Part shown: positions 1-4,990 of the stretch, piece after piece
How the letters are laid out: every line of letters begins with the position of its first letter
Numbering within the stretch: position 1 is the stretch's first letter
Source of the DNA: Tepidiphilus sp.
Lineage (GTDB): Bacteria > Pseudomonadota > Gammaproteobacteria > Burkholderiales > Rhodocyclaceae
Direction of reading: 5' to 3'
Length of the DNA: 5,133 nt
Assembly: GCA_028684345.1 (NCBI GenBank)
Contig: JAQUGB010000131.1
Coordinates: 1-5,133, forward strand
The notes under the pieces: model-generated
Seen by the model: the letters and a program-made list of their open reading frames with translations, nothing else
Database searches by the model: none
What the model was told of the DNA's origin: nothing
Translations under genes and position numbers: made by a program

Positions 1-2
1 CG

Positions 3-377
3 GCAACGGCAATCAGCTTGATTGAGGTGAGGGACATCAGCCCGCCAGGCGAGCAGGCAAAGCTATTCTGGTCCGAGCCCCAAACCGGGTTCACCAGTGG
101 CCTGCCGACGAAAGCGCCGAAGCCCGAGCCCATCAATCACTGGCAGCGTGCAGTCCAGGCCATCGACGAGGCCATCATTGAAGCGCGACACAACCCCGAG
201 ACGGCACGCTCGCTGTTCGCGTTGGCTTCCTATGGTCGGCGCGATCCCGCTTCCTTGGAACGGTTGCGCGCCACCTTCGTGAAGGAAGGCATCCCGCCGG
301 AATTTCTGTCACATTACCTGCCTGATGCACCCTTTGCATGTCTTAAACAAAATGACGGGTTAAGTGACAAATTTTGA
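3..377 (+). CDS. C-terminal part of a probable TniQ-type transposition protein (5' end outside window)
   Basis: The frame is open from the left edge to a TGA at 375-377, so the first codon here (3-5) is internal and the gene starts outside the window. About 124 residues are visible. They are soluble and mostly helical in character, with the segments INHWQRAVQAIDEA and LRATFVKEGIPPEFLSHYLP. No catalytic motif, zinc ligand set or membrane segment is visible. I do not recognise the sequence by itself. The call rests on position: in Tn402/Tn5053 modules tniQ lies directly upstream of res and tniR in the same direction. TniQ is a TnsD-like accessory or targeting protein that works with TniA and TniB. 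The last codons run into the res region. A different tni-linked gene is possible. Confidence 0.5.
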   Translation, partial: ATAISLIEVRDISPPGEQAKLFWSEPQTGFTSGLPTKAPKPEPINHWQRAVQAIDEAIIEARHNPETARSLFALASYGRRDPASLERLRATFVKEGIPPEFLSHYLPDAPFACLKQNDGLSDKF

Positions 378-429
378 CGGATAGAGCTTTCCGGCTCACA
401 CTGTCACATAATCGAACGTATACGTGACG
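307..429 (+). promoter_or_regulatory. res-like recombination region of the tniR resolvase
   Basis: Several TGTC/GACA arms are spaced like serine-resolvase subsites. A 28-bp dyad lies at 402-429 (GTCAC arm at 403-407, GTGAC arm at 424-428). A second lies at 339-369, beginning TGTCTTAA and ending TTAAGTGACA. A third arm, TGTCACATTA at 307-316, is a near direct repeat of the one at 402. In this family res lies between tniQ and tniR, where TniR binds and resolves cointegrates. A weak sigma70-like -35 (TTGACG, 374-379) lies inside, so resolvase binding could also repress tniR; its -10 is poor. Exact subsite borders are inferred. Confidence 0.65.
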
Positions 430-438
430 GGTGAAAAG

Positions 439-1062
439 GTGCTGATCGGCTACATGCGGGTATCGAAGGCGGACGGATCCCAGTCCACCAATTTGCAACG
501 CGATGCGCTCATCGCCGCTGGTGTGAGCCTTGCGCACCTTTACGAGGATCTGGCCTCGGGCAGGCGCGATGATCGCCCAGGGTTGGCTGCTTGCCTGAAG
601 GCGCTTCGTGAAGGGGACACGCTGATCGTGTGGAAGCTCGATCGGCTTGGCCGTGATCTGCGCCACCTGATCAACACCGTGCACGACCTAACTGCGCGTA
701 GCGTGGGCCTGAAGGTCCTGACCGGTCACGGTGCGGCGGTCGACACGACGACTGCCGCCGGCAAGCTTGTGTTCGGTATTTTTGCCGCGCTGGCCGAGTT
801 CGAGCGTGAGTTGATTTCCGAGCGAACAGTCGCTGGACTTATCTCGGCGCGCGCTCGCGGCAGGAAAGGGGGGCGCCCCTTCAAGATGACCGCCGCCAAG
901 CTACGCCTGGCGATGGCCAGCATGGGGCAACCGGAAACCAAGGTGGGCGATCTCTGCGAAGAACTCGGGATTACCCGGCAGACGCTCTACCGGCACGTGT
1001 CGCCCAAGGGCGAACTGCGGCCAGACGGCGTAAAGCTGCTCTCCCTCGGTTCAGCCGCATAA
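439..1062 (+). CDS. tniR: TniR-type serine resolvase (small serine recombinase)
   Basis: This is a small serine recombinase that would resolve Tn402-type cointegrates at the adjacent res region. From GTG at 439 the product has 207 residues, and the N-terminus reads MLIGYMRVSKADGSQ. The nucleophile is Ser9, with Arg7 before it; the DRLGR motif with its catalytic arginines is near residues 68-72. A long E helix (AALAEFERELISERT) follows. The C-terminal DNA-binding domain contains RGRKGGRPFKM and a helix-turn-helix, DLCEELGITRQTLYRHV. Length is normal for the family. A GTG at 424 would add five residues but has no ribosome site and lies inside a res dyad. GTG 439 is preceded by GGTGA and matches the start I recall for relatives. 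The gene follows the tniQ-like gene on the same strand and converges with the cassettes. Confidence 0.9.
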   Translation: MLIGYMRVSKADGSQSTNLQRDALIAAGVSLAHLYEDLASGRRDDRPGLAACLKALREGDTLIVWKLDRLGRDLRHLINTVHDLTARSVGLKVLTGHGAAVDTTTAAGKLVFGIFAALAEFERELISERTVAGLISARARGRKGGRPFKMTAAKLRLAMASMGQPETKVGDLCEELGITRQTLYRHVSPKGELRPDGVKLLSLGSAA

Positions 1063-1098
1063 ATGGAGGCGACCTGGAACGGGGCGCTGTTCAGTGCG

Positions 1099-1165
1099 GC
1101 AACGATCCGATTACCGGTGTCGACCCGTTGCTGTCGTTGAGCGTGAGGGAAAGCTGTCGCTCAAC
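1099..1165 (-). repeat. Degenerate attC-like remnant between cassette 3 and tniR
   Basis: The R' core of attC3 on the - strand is GTTGAGC (1165-1159). Its exact complement, GCTCAAC, recurs 16 bp further on (1142-1136), as expected for the outer core of a cassette that starts with TTGAGC. Together they form a perfect 9-bp inverted repeat (1135-1143 and 1158-1166). Beyond it is a further stem, GCAACG (1099-1104) with CGTTGC (1126-1131), but no matching GTTRRRY core closes the structure. I read this as a gene-less cassette or truncated last attC, similar to the decayed array end beside tniR in Tn402. A plain hairpin is the alternative. Confidence 0.4.
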
Positions 1166-1250
1166 GTCTTAGGTTAACCGGGCGCGCGCGAGCCGGCAAC
1201 CACGAAGTGAACCGGCATTTCGCGCGCTCCGGTTGAACCGCCAGTTGGGC
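1159..1250 (-). repeat. attC: attC3 recombination site of the hemerythrin cassette
   Basis: In cassette orientation the site runs from the outer core GCCCAAC (1250-1244) to R' GTTGAGC (1165-1159), 92 bp. The two halves fold back on each other. GGTTAACCGG at 1172-1181 pairs with CCGGTTGAACC at 1229-1239, leaving one unpaired base of the extrahelical type. GC-rich arms (CGCGCGCGA, 1183-1191, against TCGCGCG, 1220-1226) extend the stem, and an inner GCCGG/CCGGC pair (1192-1196, 1212-1216) sits near the tip. It begins four bases after the stop codon of the hemerythrin gene, the usual tight attC placement. Confidence 0.88.
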
Positions 1251-1751
1251 TGCTTACTTGAAGAATCGTTTGAACCATCCAACATCTTCCTTCTTTTCTT
1301 TCTCCGAAATAATGCCGAGCATGTTGGCCTTTACCGCAGCCACATAATCTGCATCGTCCCGTTTGATGTGGTTAATGAGCCAAGAGCTGAGAAGTTTGTG
1401 AATTTCGGCGGTCACATCGTCGCCTAATTTGAACCGTTCCAGGTATTCATTTACACGCCGGACGAAGAGTTCATGTACTTTTTTGTGCGGCTTGCAATAT
1501 TTATACCCCGCTTCCTCTTGCAAACTTTCCTCGAACGCAAAGTGGGATAAGGTGTAGTCAACCAAGTCATCCAGCACTCGACCGATGGTTTCCTTGTCTT
1601 GTTTTTGATGTGCGTTTTCCAGATCGTTGATGTAATCCACGATTCTCATGTGTTGCTTGTCGATAACATCGATTCCCGTGTTCAGGTCATCTGTCCATTT
1701 AATAGTCATGTCAAACCCTTCTATTGGATATGCAAGTAACGAGGTGCCCAA
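1165..1751 (-). mobile_element. Integron gene cassette 3 (hemerythrin), 587 bp
   Basis: The cassette starts at the G/TT cut within GTTGGGC (complement of 1752-1746) and ends at the G of GTTGAGC (complement of 1165). Its first bases, TTGGGC, are exactly complementary to the outer core GCCCAAC of its own attC3, the sign of an intact cassette. It holds one gene and very little else. The base composition is visibly more AT-rich than both neighbours, which argues for a separate origin. Confidence 0.85.
1254..1709 (-). CDS. Bacteriohemerythrin (non-heme di-iron O2-binding protein)
   Basis: This is a single-domain hemerythrin of 151 residues, about the usual length of the bacterial family. These proteins bind O2 reversibly at a di-iron centre and have been linked to oxygen supply, oxygen sensing or iron/NO handling. 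All seven expected iron ligands are visible: His20 (DKQH), His56 and Glu60 (HFAFEE), His75 and His79 (HKKVH), His114 and Asp119 (HIKRDD). The four-helix bundle is followed by a charged, amphipathic tail (SEKEKKEDVGWFKRFFK) that may dock on a membrane or partner; that is inference. No signal peptide is present, so it is cytosolic. ATG at 1709 is chosen because GAAGGG (1716-1721) precedes it by six bases; the frame is open further upstream to the cassette border. It is the only gene of cassette 3. No promoter of its own is evident. Confidence 0.93.
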   Translation of the reverse strand: MTIKWTDDLNTGIDVIDKQHMRIVDYINDLENAHQKQDKETIGRVLDDLVDYTLSHFAFEESLQEEAGYKYCKPHKKVHELFVRRVNEYLERFKLGDDVTAEIHKLLSSWLINHIKRDDADYVAAVKANMLGIISEKEKKEDVGWFKRFFK

Positions 1752-1829
1752 CGAATAGGGTTTATCCCTCGCGCCGCAAGCGCCGGTCAGTGCGCGGGCG
1801 CCTGCCGCGAGGGATAAGCCTTGTTGAAC
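1746..1829 (-). repeat. attC: attC2 recombination site, behind the IS91-type unit
   Basis: In cassette orientation the site runs from GTTCAAC (1829-1823) to R' GTTGGGC (1752-1746), 84 bp. The main stem is a perfect 12-bp pair, TTATCCCTCGCG (1762-1773) with CGCGAGGGATAA (1806-1817), continued by imperfect GC-rich arms. The first three bases of R'' are shared with the GTTC tetranucleotide that abuts the probable oriIS end of the IS91-type element. Confidence 0.87.
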
Positions 1830-1832
1830 TGA

Positions 1833-1849
1833 ACCGCCGCTCTGGCGGT
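1833..1849 (-). repeat. Terminal hairpin at the probable oriIS end
   Basis: A perfect 6-bp stem, ACCGCC (1833-1838) with GGCGGT (1844-1849), encloses a 5-base loop a few bases inside the transposase 3' end of the element. It is followed on the coding strand by GTTC. A subterminal hairpin next to the tetranucleotide is the known arrangement of the rolling-circle origin in IS91-family elements. Confidence 0.6.
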
Positions 1850-2088
1850 GATACTGGGGATTCTACGCGCGGCTCATCCACATTGGATAGAGCGCGACAG
1901 GGCCCTGGCATCAGCGGGTCGCCGCTCCCGGCTCAGCGCTCGGGGCCATCGCCGTAATCGGCCGCAATCGTGTGCCGACCGTGCGTCGGGCGTGTGATGT
2001 CGGTCGCGTTCGCCAGTCCGGGAACGTGCCACGGCCTGCCGGTGCGAGCGCCGCATCAGCGAGGATTGAGATGGGGGCGCGTGAGTGT

Positions 2089-3273
2089 TCATCGCGGCCC
2101 ATCCCGACAGCGCGGCGCCGGCGCAGGTGGGTCGTACCGGCGAGCCATGACGATCTCGACCGTGAGCCAACGCCCGACCCTACAGTGCGGGCAGCATCGC
2201 GGATCCTCCCCGCTGACGCGGGCGAGGAAGTCCTCGGCTGCTTCGATCACCGCCGCTTGTGGTGCCGGCGTCTGGAGCGCCGCACGGGCGGCGGCAAGCC
2301 GGGCCCGCTTGTGGCCGCAGGCGAGCAGCCCGTAGTGGCGCAGGCGCTTGAAGCCGGCCGGCAGCACGTGGCGCAGGAAGCGTCCGATGAAGGTGTCGGT
2401 CGGCAGGCTGACCGTACGCTTGCCGCCGGTCGCGTTGTCGCGCGCCCGAAGGCGCACCTGCCCCACCTCGCAGCCGAGAAGGCGGTCGTTCGAGAGCGCC
2501 ACGCGGTGCGTGTAACGGGCAAGGTAGTCGAGCACTTGGGCGGGCCCGCCCGGCGGCGGCTTGGCGTAGACCACCCAGTCATGCACGAGCAGCGCACGGC
2601 GCCTGTCTTGCCATGCACCCGGCGCACCTTGCGGATCGTCGGGCAGCTCGCCGCTGCGGTGGGCAGCGTCGAGCCGCGCGAGGAACTTGCCGCGAAACAC
2701 CTTCGAGGCGGCCTGGATCGGAAACAGGAAGTGCGTGCCGCGTGCCGGTATGCGCCATCTGCCCTCGGCGTCGAGCCCGCCACAGGTGATCAGGGCGTGC
2801 ACATGCAGGTGCATGCGCAGGTCCTGGCTCCAGGTGTGGAGCACGAGGCTGAAGCCAGGCACGGCGCCCAGCCAGCGCGGGTTGGCGGCGAGCTCGAGCA
2901 AGGTCGTCGCCGCACTGTCGAACAGCGCGCCGTAGAGCCAGCGCGGGTGCCGGATCGCCAGCGGATTGAGCACGTGGGGCAGCGTGAACACCCAGTGCGC
3001 GTAGGGCACCGGCAGCACCTCGCGCAGGCGCGCCGCACGCCAGGCCTCCTTGGCCCGCGTCTGGCACTGCGGGCAATGCCGGTTGCGACACGAGCGCCAG
3101 ACATGGCGCTCGGCGCCGCAGTTTGCGCAACGCTCGCGTACGCCGCCGAGCGCGGCGGTGCGGCAGTCGACGATGGCACGCCAGGCCCGCGCCTGGGTGG
3201 GCGACAGCGCATGGCTGCGGCGGTAGGTGCTGCCGTACGTGCGCAGGATGCCGGCCAGCGTGGGGCGGTCCAT
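2089..3273 (-). CDS. tnpA: IS91-family HUH (Y2) transposase
   Basis: This is a rolling-circle transposase that nicks and joins single-stranded DNA at oriIS. It has 394 residues, full length for the family. A zinc-binding N-terminal region has Cys49, Cys52, Cys62, His66, Cys67 and Cys70 (CANC and SCRNRHCPQC). The metal-binding HUH region is HLHVH (His155, His157, His159). The paired nucleophiles are Tyr250 and Tyr254 in YLARYTHR. A second Cys cluster (CCPHC, 360-364) is near the C-terminus. All key residues are present, so it may be active. It begins 12 bases after the stop of the tyrosine recombinase gene, so the two form one operon. No strong Shine-Dalgarno is visible (TGAGG is distant), which suggests translational coupling. 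The GC-rich sequence leaves long open frames on the other strand that are not genes. Confidence 0.95.
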   Translation of the reverse strand: MDRPTLAGILRTYGSTYRRSHALSPTQARAWRAIVDCRTAALGGVRERCANCGAERHVWRSCRNRHCPQCQTRAKEAWRAARLREVLPVPYAHWVFTLPHVLNPLAIRHPRWLYGALFDSAATTLLELAANPRWLGAVPGFSLVLHTWSQDLRMHLHVHALITCGGLDAEGRWRIPARGTHFLFPIQAASKVFRGKFLARLDAAHRSGELPDDPQGAPGAWQDRRRALLVHDWVVYAKPPPGGPAQVLDYLARYTHRVALSNDRLLGCEVGQVRLRARDNATGGKRTVSLPTDTFIGRFLRHVLPAGFKRLRHYGLLACGHKRARLAAARAALQTPAPQAAVIEAAEDFLARVSGEDPRCCPHCRVGRWLTVEIVMARRYDPPAPAPRCRDGPR

Positions 3274-3285
3274 GGCCGCTCGGCC

Positions 3286-4134
3286 TCAGAGCCGGCGCAG
3301 CAGATCGAGCGGGCTGTCGTGGGGGATTGAACCCGGACGCGCCAGATGCAGGTAGCGCTGCGTGGTCGACAGGTGGCCGTGGCCCAGGAGCTTCGCGAGC
3401 GTGGCCAGATCGACGCCGGCCTCGAGCAGATGGGTGGCGAAGGCGTGGCGCAGCGTGTGGATGCCGCCCGTCTTGGTGATACCAGCCCGGTCGCGGGCAC
3501 GGTAGTACCCACGTTGCGCACTGCTGATGTCGAACGGCTGGGCGGCGTCGGTGGCGCGAGGGAACAGCCAGTTGCGGGGTCTGCAGATGCGCCAATAGAC
3601 GCGCAGCGCTTCGAGCAGGCTCGGGCTGAGCAGCGTATAGCGATCCTTGCCACCCTTGCCCGCCACCACCCGGATGCACATGCGATCCGGTGCGCTGTCG
3701 ATGTCGGCGACGCGCAGCGCACACACCTCGGACACGCGTAGTCCGGCCGCGTAGGCCGTCATCAACAGCGTGCGCGTGCGCAGATTGGCGGCCGCCTCGA
3801 ACAGTCGCGCCAGTTCCTCGCGCGAGAGGATCTCCGGCTGACGCTGCGGCGTGTGCGCGTAGGGAATCGTGATGGCCTCGGCCGTGCGGCCCAGCACGAT
3901 GTCGAAGAAGAACTTCAGGGCGCACACGGCCTGGTTCACGGTCGTGTAGGCCAGGTGCCGCTCGGTGATCCGGTGCAGCAGCCAGGCCTTCACCTGCGCG
4001 GCATCGAGGCGGTCGGGACTGCAGTGGTAGTGCGCGGCCAACTGCGCCACCACCGACAGGTAGGCCTGCTGCGTGCGCCGCGCCAATCCGCGCAGCACCA
4101 TCGCGTCGATCATCTGCTGACGTAAGGGGCTCAT
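3286..4134 (-). CDS. Tyrosine recombinase (XerC/phage-integrase type) of the IS91-type element
   Basis: This is a site-specific tyrosine recombinase of 282 residues. A core-binding N-terminal domain (about 1-95) precedes the catalytic domain. All catalytic residues can be found: Arg133 (GLRVSE), Lys160 (AGKGGKDR), His226 and Arg229 (HTLRH), His252 (LLGH) and the nucleophile Tyr261 (TQRYLHL). It lacks the extra helix segment that marks integron integrases between the lysine and HTLRH regions, so it is not IntI. ATG 4134 is chosen because AAGGAG (4142-4147) sits seven bases before it; a TTG further upstream opens into a hairpin. It is the first gene of the operon with tnpA. Some IS91-family members are known to carry such an accessory recombinase; its role, perhaps resolution or target choice, is unproven. 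Confidence 0.93.
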   Translation of the reverse strand: MSPLRQQMIDAMVLRGLARRTQQAYLSVVAQLAAHYHCSPDRLDAAQVKAWLLHRITERHLAYTTVNQAVCALKFFFDIVLGRTAEAITIPYAHTPQRQPEILSREELARLFEAAANLRTRTLLMTAYAAGLRVSEVCALRVADIDSAPDRMCIRVVAGKGGKDRYTLLSPSLLEALRVYWRICRPRNWLFPRATDAAQPFDISSAQRGYYRARDRAGITKTGGIHTLRHAFATHLLEAGVDLATLAKLLGHGHLSTTQRYLHLARPGSIPHDSPLDLLRRL

Positions 4135-4143
4135 GACACTTCT

Positions 4144-4175
4144 CCTTGAACGCGGGGACATCCCCGGTTTCAAGG
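4144..4175 (-). promoter_or_regulatory. Stem-loop covering the ribosome site of the recombinase operon
   Basis: An inverted repeat of CCTTGAA (4144-4150) and TTCAAGG (4169-4175), with an inner CGGGG/CCCCG pair (4153-4157, 4162-4166), lies directly before the recombinase start. In the mRNA its 3' arm includes most of the AAGGAG Shine-Dalgarno. Folding would hide the site and reduce translation of both operon genes, a control device known from other insertion sequences. The regulatory role is inferred. Confidence 0.5.
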
Positions 4176-4203
4176 TAGGTCGTCGGCGCAGACGTCATGA
4201 AAA

Positions 4204-4236
4204 ACGCGGTGGCGCTAGGGTTCGCGGCCACCGCGT
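4204..4236 (-). terminator. Strong hairpin plus T-run at the 5' (terIS) end of the element
   Basis: A perfect 10-bp stem, ACGCGGTGGC (4204-4213) with GCCACCGCGT (4227-4236), and a 13-base loop are followed on the - strand by TTTTT. This has the form of an intrinsic terminator for transcripts entering from cassette 1. It would cut transcription of the recombinase operon and of the hemerythrin cassette beyond. It may instead, or also, be the terIS hairpin of the IS91-type element. Confidence 0.55.
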
Positions 4237-4246
4237 CAGCGGTTTA

Positions 4247-4312
4247 GTTCAACGTAGAAGTGAGCGGAATGCGCGGCTTTTTGCGCAGGTCCGCTCGACT
4301 GCCAGGTTGGGC
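4247..4312 (-). repeat. attC: attC1 recombination site of cassette 1
   Basis: In cassette orientation the site runs from GCCCAAC (4312-4306) to R' GTTGAAC (4253-4247), 66 bp. Stem arms GAGCGGA and TCCGCTC, and TGCGC and GCGCA, pair around an AAAAAGCC tip; the C-rich bulge is unpaired. Its size is in the usual short attC range. The last six bases of R' belong by convention to the following unit and match the outer core GTTCAAC of attC2. Confidence 0.85.
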
Positions 4313-4691
4313 CTGCGGTAGAGAGAGCGCGTTTCAAAAGTCGGCGCTGGCGAGACGGCAACAACAAGGCCAGCGATTGACCGATTTGCCCACTGCACAG
4401 TTGCAGCACTTGCGATTGAACCGGGCGACAGAAACGTGGGCGCGAATGTATGCATGGGGGACGCGAATTACGAGAACGCGAGCGTAAGCCCGACGAAGAT
4501 GGTTGCAATCGGAAATAGAGCCACGAGTTCTTCGTTGTGCTTTGCGGGTTGAGGCGGCGGATAGCGCCCAAGCGTAACTGTCTTGAGCATGACCCAGCCA
4601 ATGCCATAGAAAACCGTATAGAACAAAAACTCCACCACGAAGCGGACGACGAGTTCAGCAAGTGCTTCGAGCATGGTTTTGAAAGGCCCAA
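4253..4691 (-). mobile_element. Integron gene cassette 1 (membrane protein), 439 bp
   Basis: The cassette runs from the cut in the attI core GTTGGGC (4692-4686) to the G of the attC1 R' core. The bases TTGGGC at its start are the exact complement of its own outer core GCCCAAC, so it is an intact cassette inserted at attI. After the membrane protein gene about 155 bp (4313-4467) hold no convincing gene before attC1. Confidence 0.8.
4468..4674 (-). CDS. Small hydrophobic membrane protein of cassette 1, function unknown
   Basis: This 68-residue protein begins MLEALAELVVRF. Two hydrophobic segments are visible: about residues 8-31 (aromatic and valine-rich, FLFYTVFYGIGWVML) and 50-67 (VALFPIATIFVGLTLAF). 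A proline-rich polar linker (RYPPPQPAKHNEEL) joins them. It is probably an inner-membrane protein with a short loop. I do not recognise the family; small two-span proteins of unknown function are common among integron cassettes. ATG 4674 lies 17 bases inside the cassette and has no Shine-Dalgarno of its own. It overlaps the end of the leader peptide at 4655-4744 by 20 bases, which suggests translational coupling. A multidrug-efflux (Qac-like) role is not supported: those proteins are about 110 residues with four spans. Confidence 0.7.
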   Translation of the reverse strand: MLEALAELVVRFVVEFLFYTVFYGIGWVMLKTVTLGRYPPPQPAKHNEELVALFPIATIFVGLTLAFS

Positions 4692-4744
4692 CTTTGTTTT
4701 AGGGCGAAAGTTCTGCCGCATAACATTGGGATGCCGGATAACAT
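4655..4744 (-). CDS. ORF-11-like leader peptide across attI, coupled to cassette 1
   Basis: A 29-residue open frame has a strong AGGAGG (4754-4759) nine bases before its ATG at 4744. An internal in-frame Met7 opens MLCGRTFALKQS, which lines up with the short ORF-11 of class 1 attI1 (from memory MLRSRAVALKQS, then stop). In attI1 with GTTAGGC the stop is the TAG of the core. Here the incoming cassette supplies TTGGGC, so TAG becomes TGG and the leader reads on until TGA at 4655. ORF-11 is known to raise translation of first cassettes that lack a ribosome site, as this one does. It is likely a translation device rather than a functional peptide. Confidence 0.6.
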   Translation of the reverse strand: MLSGIPMLCGRTFALKQSWAFQNHARSTC

Positions 4745-4745
4745 G
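4686..4745 (-). promoter_or_regulatory. attI: attI1-like integron insertion site
   Basis: Reading into the cassettes, the sequence CGCCCTAAAACAAAGTT precedes the core GTTGGGC (4692-4686). From memory this stretch is the same as in class 1 attI1. Further out, ATGTTATGCGGCAG and an upstream TGTTAT stand at nearly the same spacing as the attI1 direct-repeat region but with several changes. No RYYYAAC partner is found to the right, so this is an attI and not an attC. It is a diverged class 1-type site. Confidence 0.8.
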
Positions 4746-4746
4746 T

Positions 4747-4915
4747 TCTGCAACCTCCTGTTTAGAAGAAGAAATATCGCGCAATGCAAGATAACAACGC
4801 AGGTAAAGCAGCAGCCCGCATGGTGTGTGGTCTGATCGACTCCGGACACAGGCGTTTAGCATATCCTCCCGCCGCAATGACCGCTATCCGGATCGATTGA
4901 TGACCGGCCGCATAT
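4747..4915. other. Unassigned segment where intI would be expected
   Basis: Between the attI-like site and the class 1-type terminal segment only about 170 bp are present. No frame on the + strand resembles an integron integrase, and a gene of about 1 kb could not fit. On the - strand I see only the Shine-Dalgarno of the leader peptide and weak promoter-like hexamers, for example TTGCAT with TCTAAA at 17-base spacing (about 4788-4760). It may be the scar of an intI deletion or a replacement segment. Confidence 0.55.
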
Positions 4916-4921
4916 GGCCGG
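4904..4921. repeat. Short palindrome at the junction with the terminal segment
   Basis: CCGGCC (4904-4909) and GGCCGG (4916-4921) form a perfect 6-bp inverted repeat around GCATAT. It sits where the sequence stops resembling the known class 1 IRi flank, and so marks the likely join of the replaced or deleted intI segment. Confidence 0.45.
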
Positions 4922-4967
4922 CAGCAGCCCGTCGTTGCCTGATGGATCCAACCCCTCCGCTGCTATA

Positions 4968-4985
4968 GTGCAGTCGGCTTCTGAC
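4968..4985. repeat. Subterminal repeat of the IRi end
   Basis: GTGCAGTCGGCTTCTGAC is a direct repeat of the inner part of IRi (GTGCAGCCGTCTTCTGAA, 4991-5008) with few changes. Tn402/Tn5053 ends carry such subterminal copies, known as TniA-binding sites. Confidence 0.7.
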
Positions 4986-4990
4986 GTTCA

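Larger units (their letters stand above)
1830..4246 (-). mobile_element. IS91-family element with accessory tyrosine recombinase, filling a cassette
   Basis: The element carries an HUH (IS91-type) transposase gene and, upstream in the same operon, a tyrosine recombinase gene. It lies exactly between the R' core of attC1 (ending 4247) and the outer core of attC2 (beginning 1829). With attC2 it therefore has the form of a 2.5-kb cassette (1752-4252). On the coding strand its 3' end is followed by GTTC, and its 5' end is preceded by GAAC, the tetranucleotide known to be used by IS91-family elements. The two ends share a 15-bp imperfect inverted repeat that includes the cores: GTTGAACTGAACCGC at 1823-1837 and the complement of 4239-4253, with one mismatch. 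The 259 bases from 2088 to 1830 are non-coding and GC-rich. Exact ends are inferred. Confidence 0.75.

Noticed and set aside
343..684. A 113-codon - strand frame over res and the start of tniR
   Set aside because: It is antisense to the resolvase catalytic domain and a recombination site, with no support of its own.
1135..1166. Perfect 9-bp hairpin as a terminator for tniR
   Set aside because: No T-run follows, and both arms are integron core sequences that fit the cassette pairing rule better.
1972..3330. A 452-codon open frame on the + strand opposite the transposase
   Set aside because: It is antisense to a complete IS91 transposase with all catalytic motifs; low-complexity Arg/Ala/Gly content is typical of GC-rich shadow frames, and no ribosome site or domain is visible.
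3286..4134. The tyrosine recombinase as the missing integron integrase
   Set aside because: It lacks the extra helix segment of IntI proteins, sits within the array rather than beside attI, and forms an operon with an IS91 transposase.
2579..4231. A 550-codon - strand frame overlapping both the recombinase and the transposase
   Set aside because: It is out of frame with two well-recognised genes, is rich in Arg/Ala/Pro/His, and runs across their intergenic junction.
4249..4455. A 68-codon - strand frame ending within attC1
   Set aside because: Its C-terminus is only the translation of attC1 and no ribosome site precedes it; similar read-through frames are common artefacts in cassette arrays.
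4686..4745. attI-like site as another attC
   Set aside because: There is no RYYYAAC/GTTRRRY partner or foldback within 4693-4915, while the sequence beside the core matches attI1.
4236..4877. A 213-codon - strand frame spanning the attI region, cassette 1 and attC1
   Set aside because: It ignores attI and cassette borders and has no recognisable domain; recombination sites explain the sequence better.
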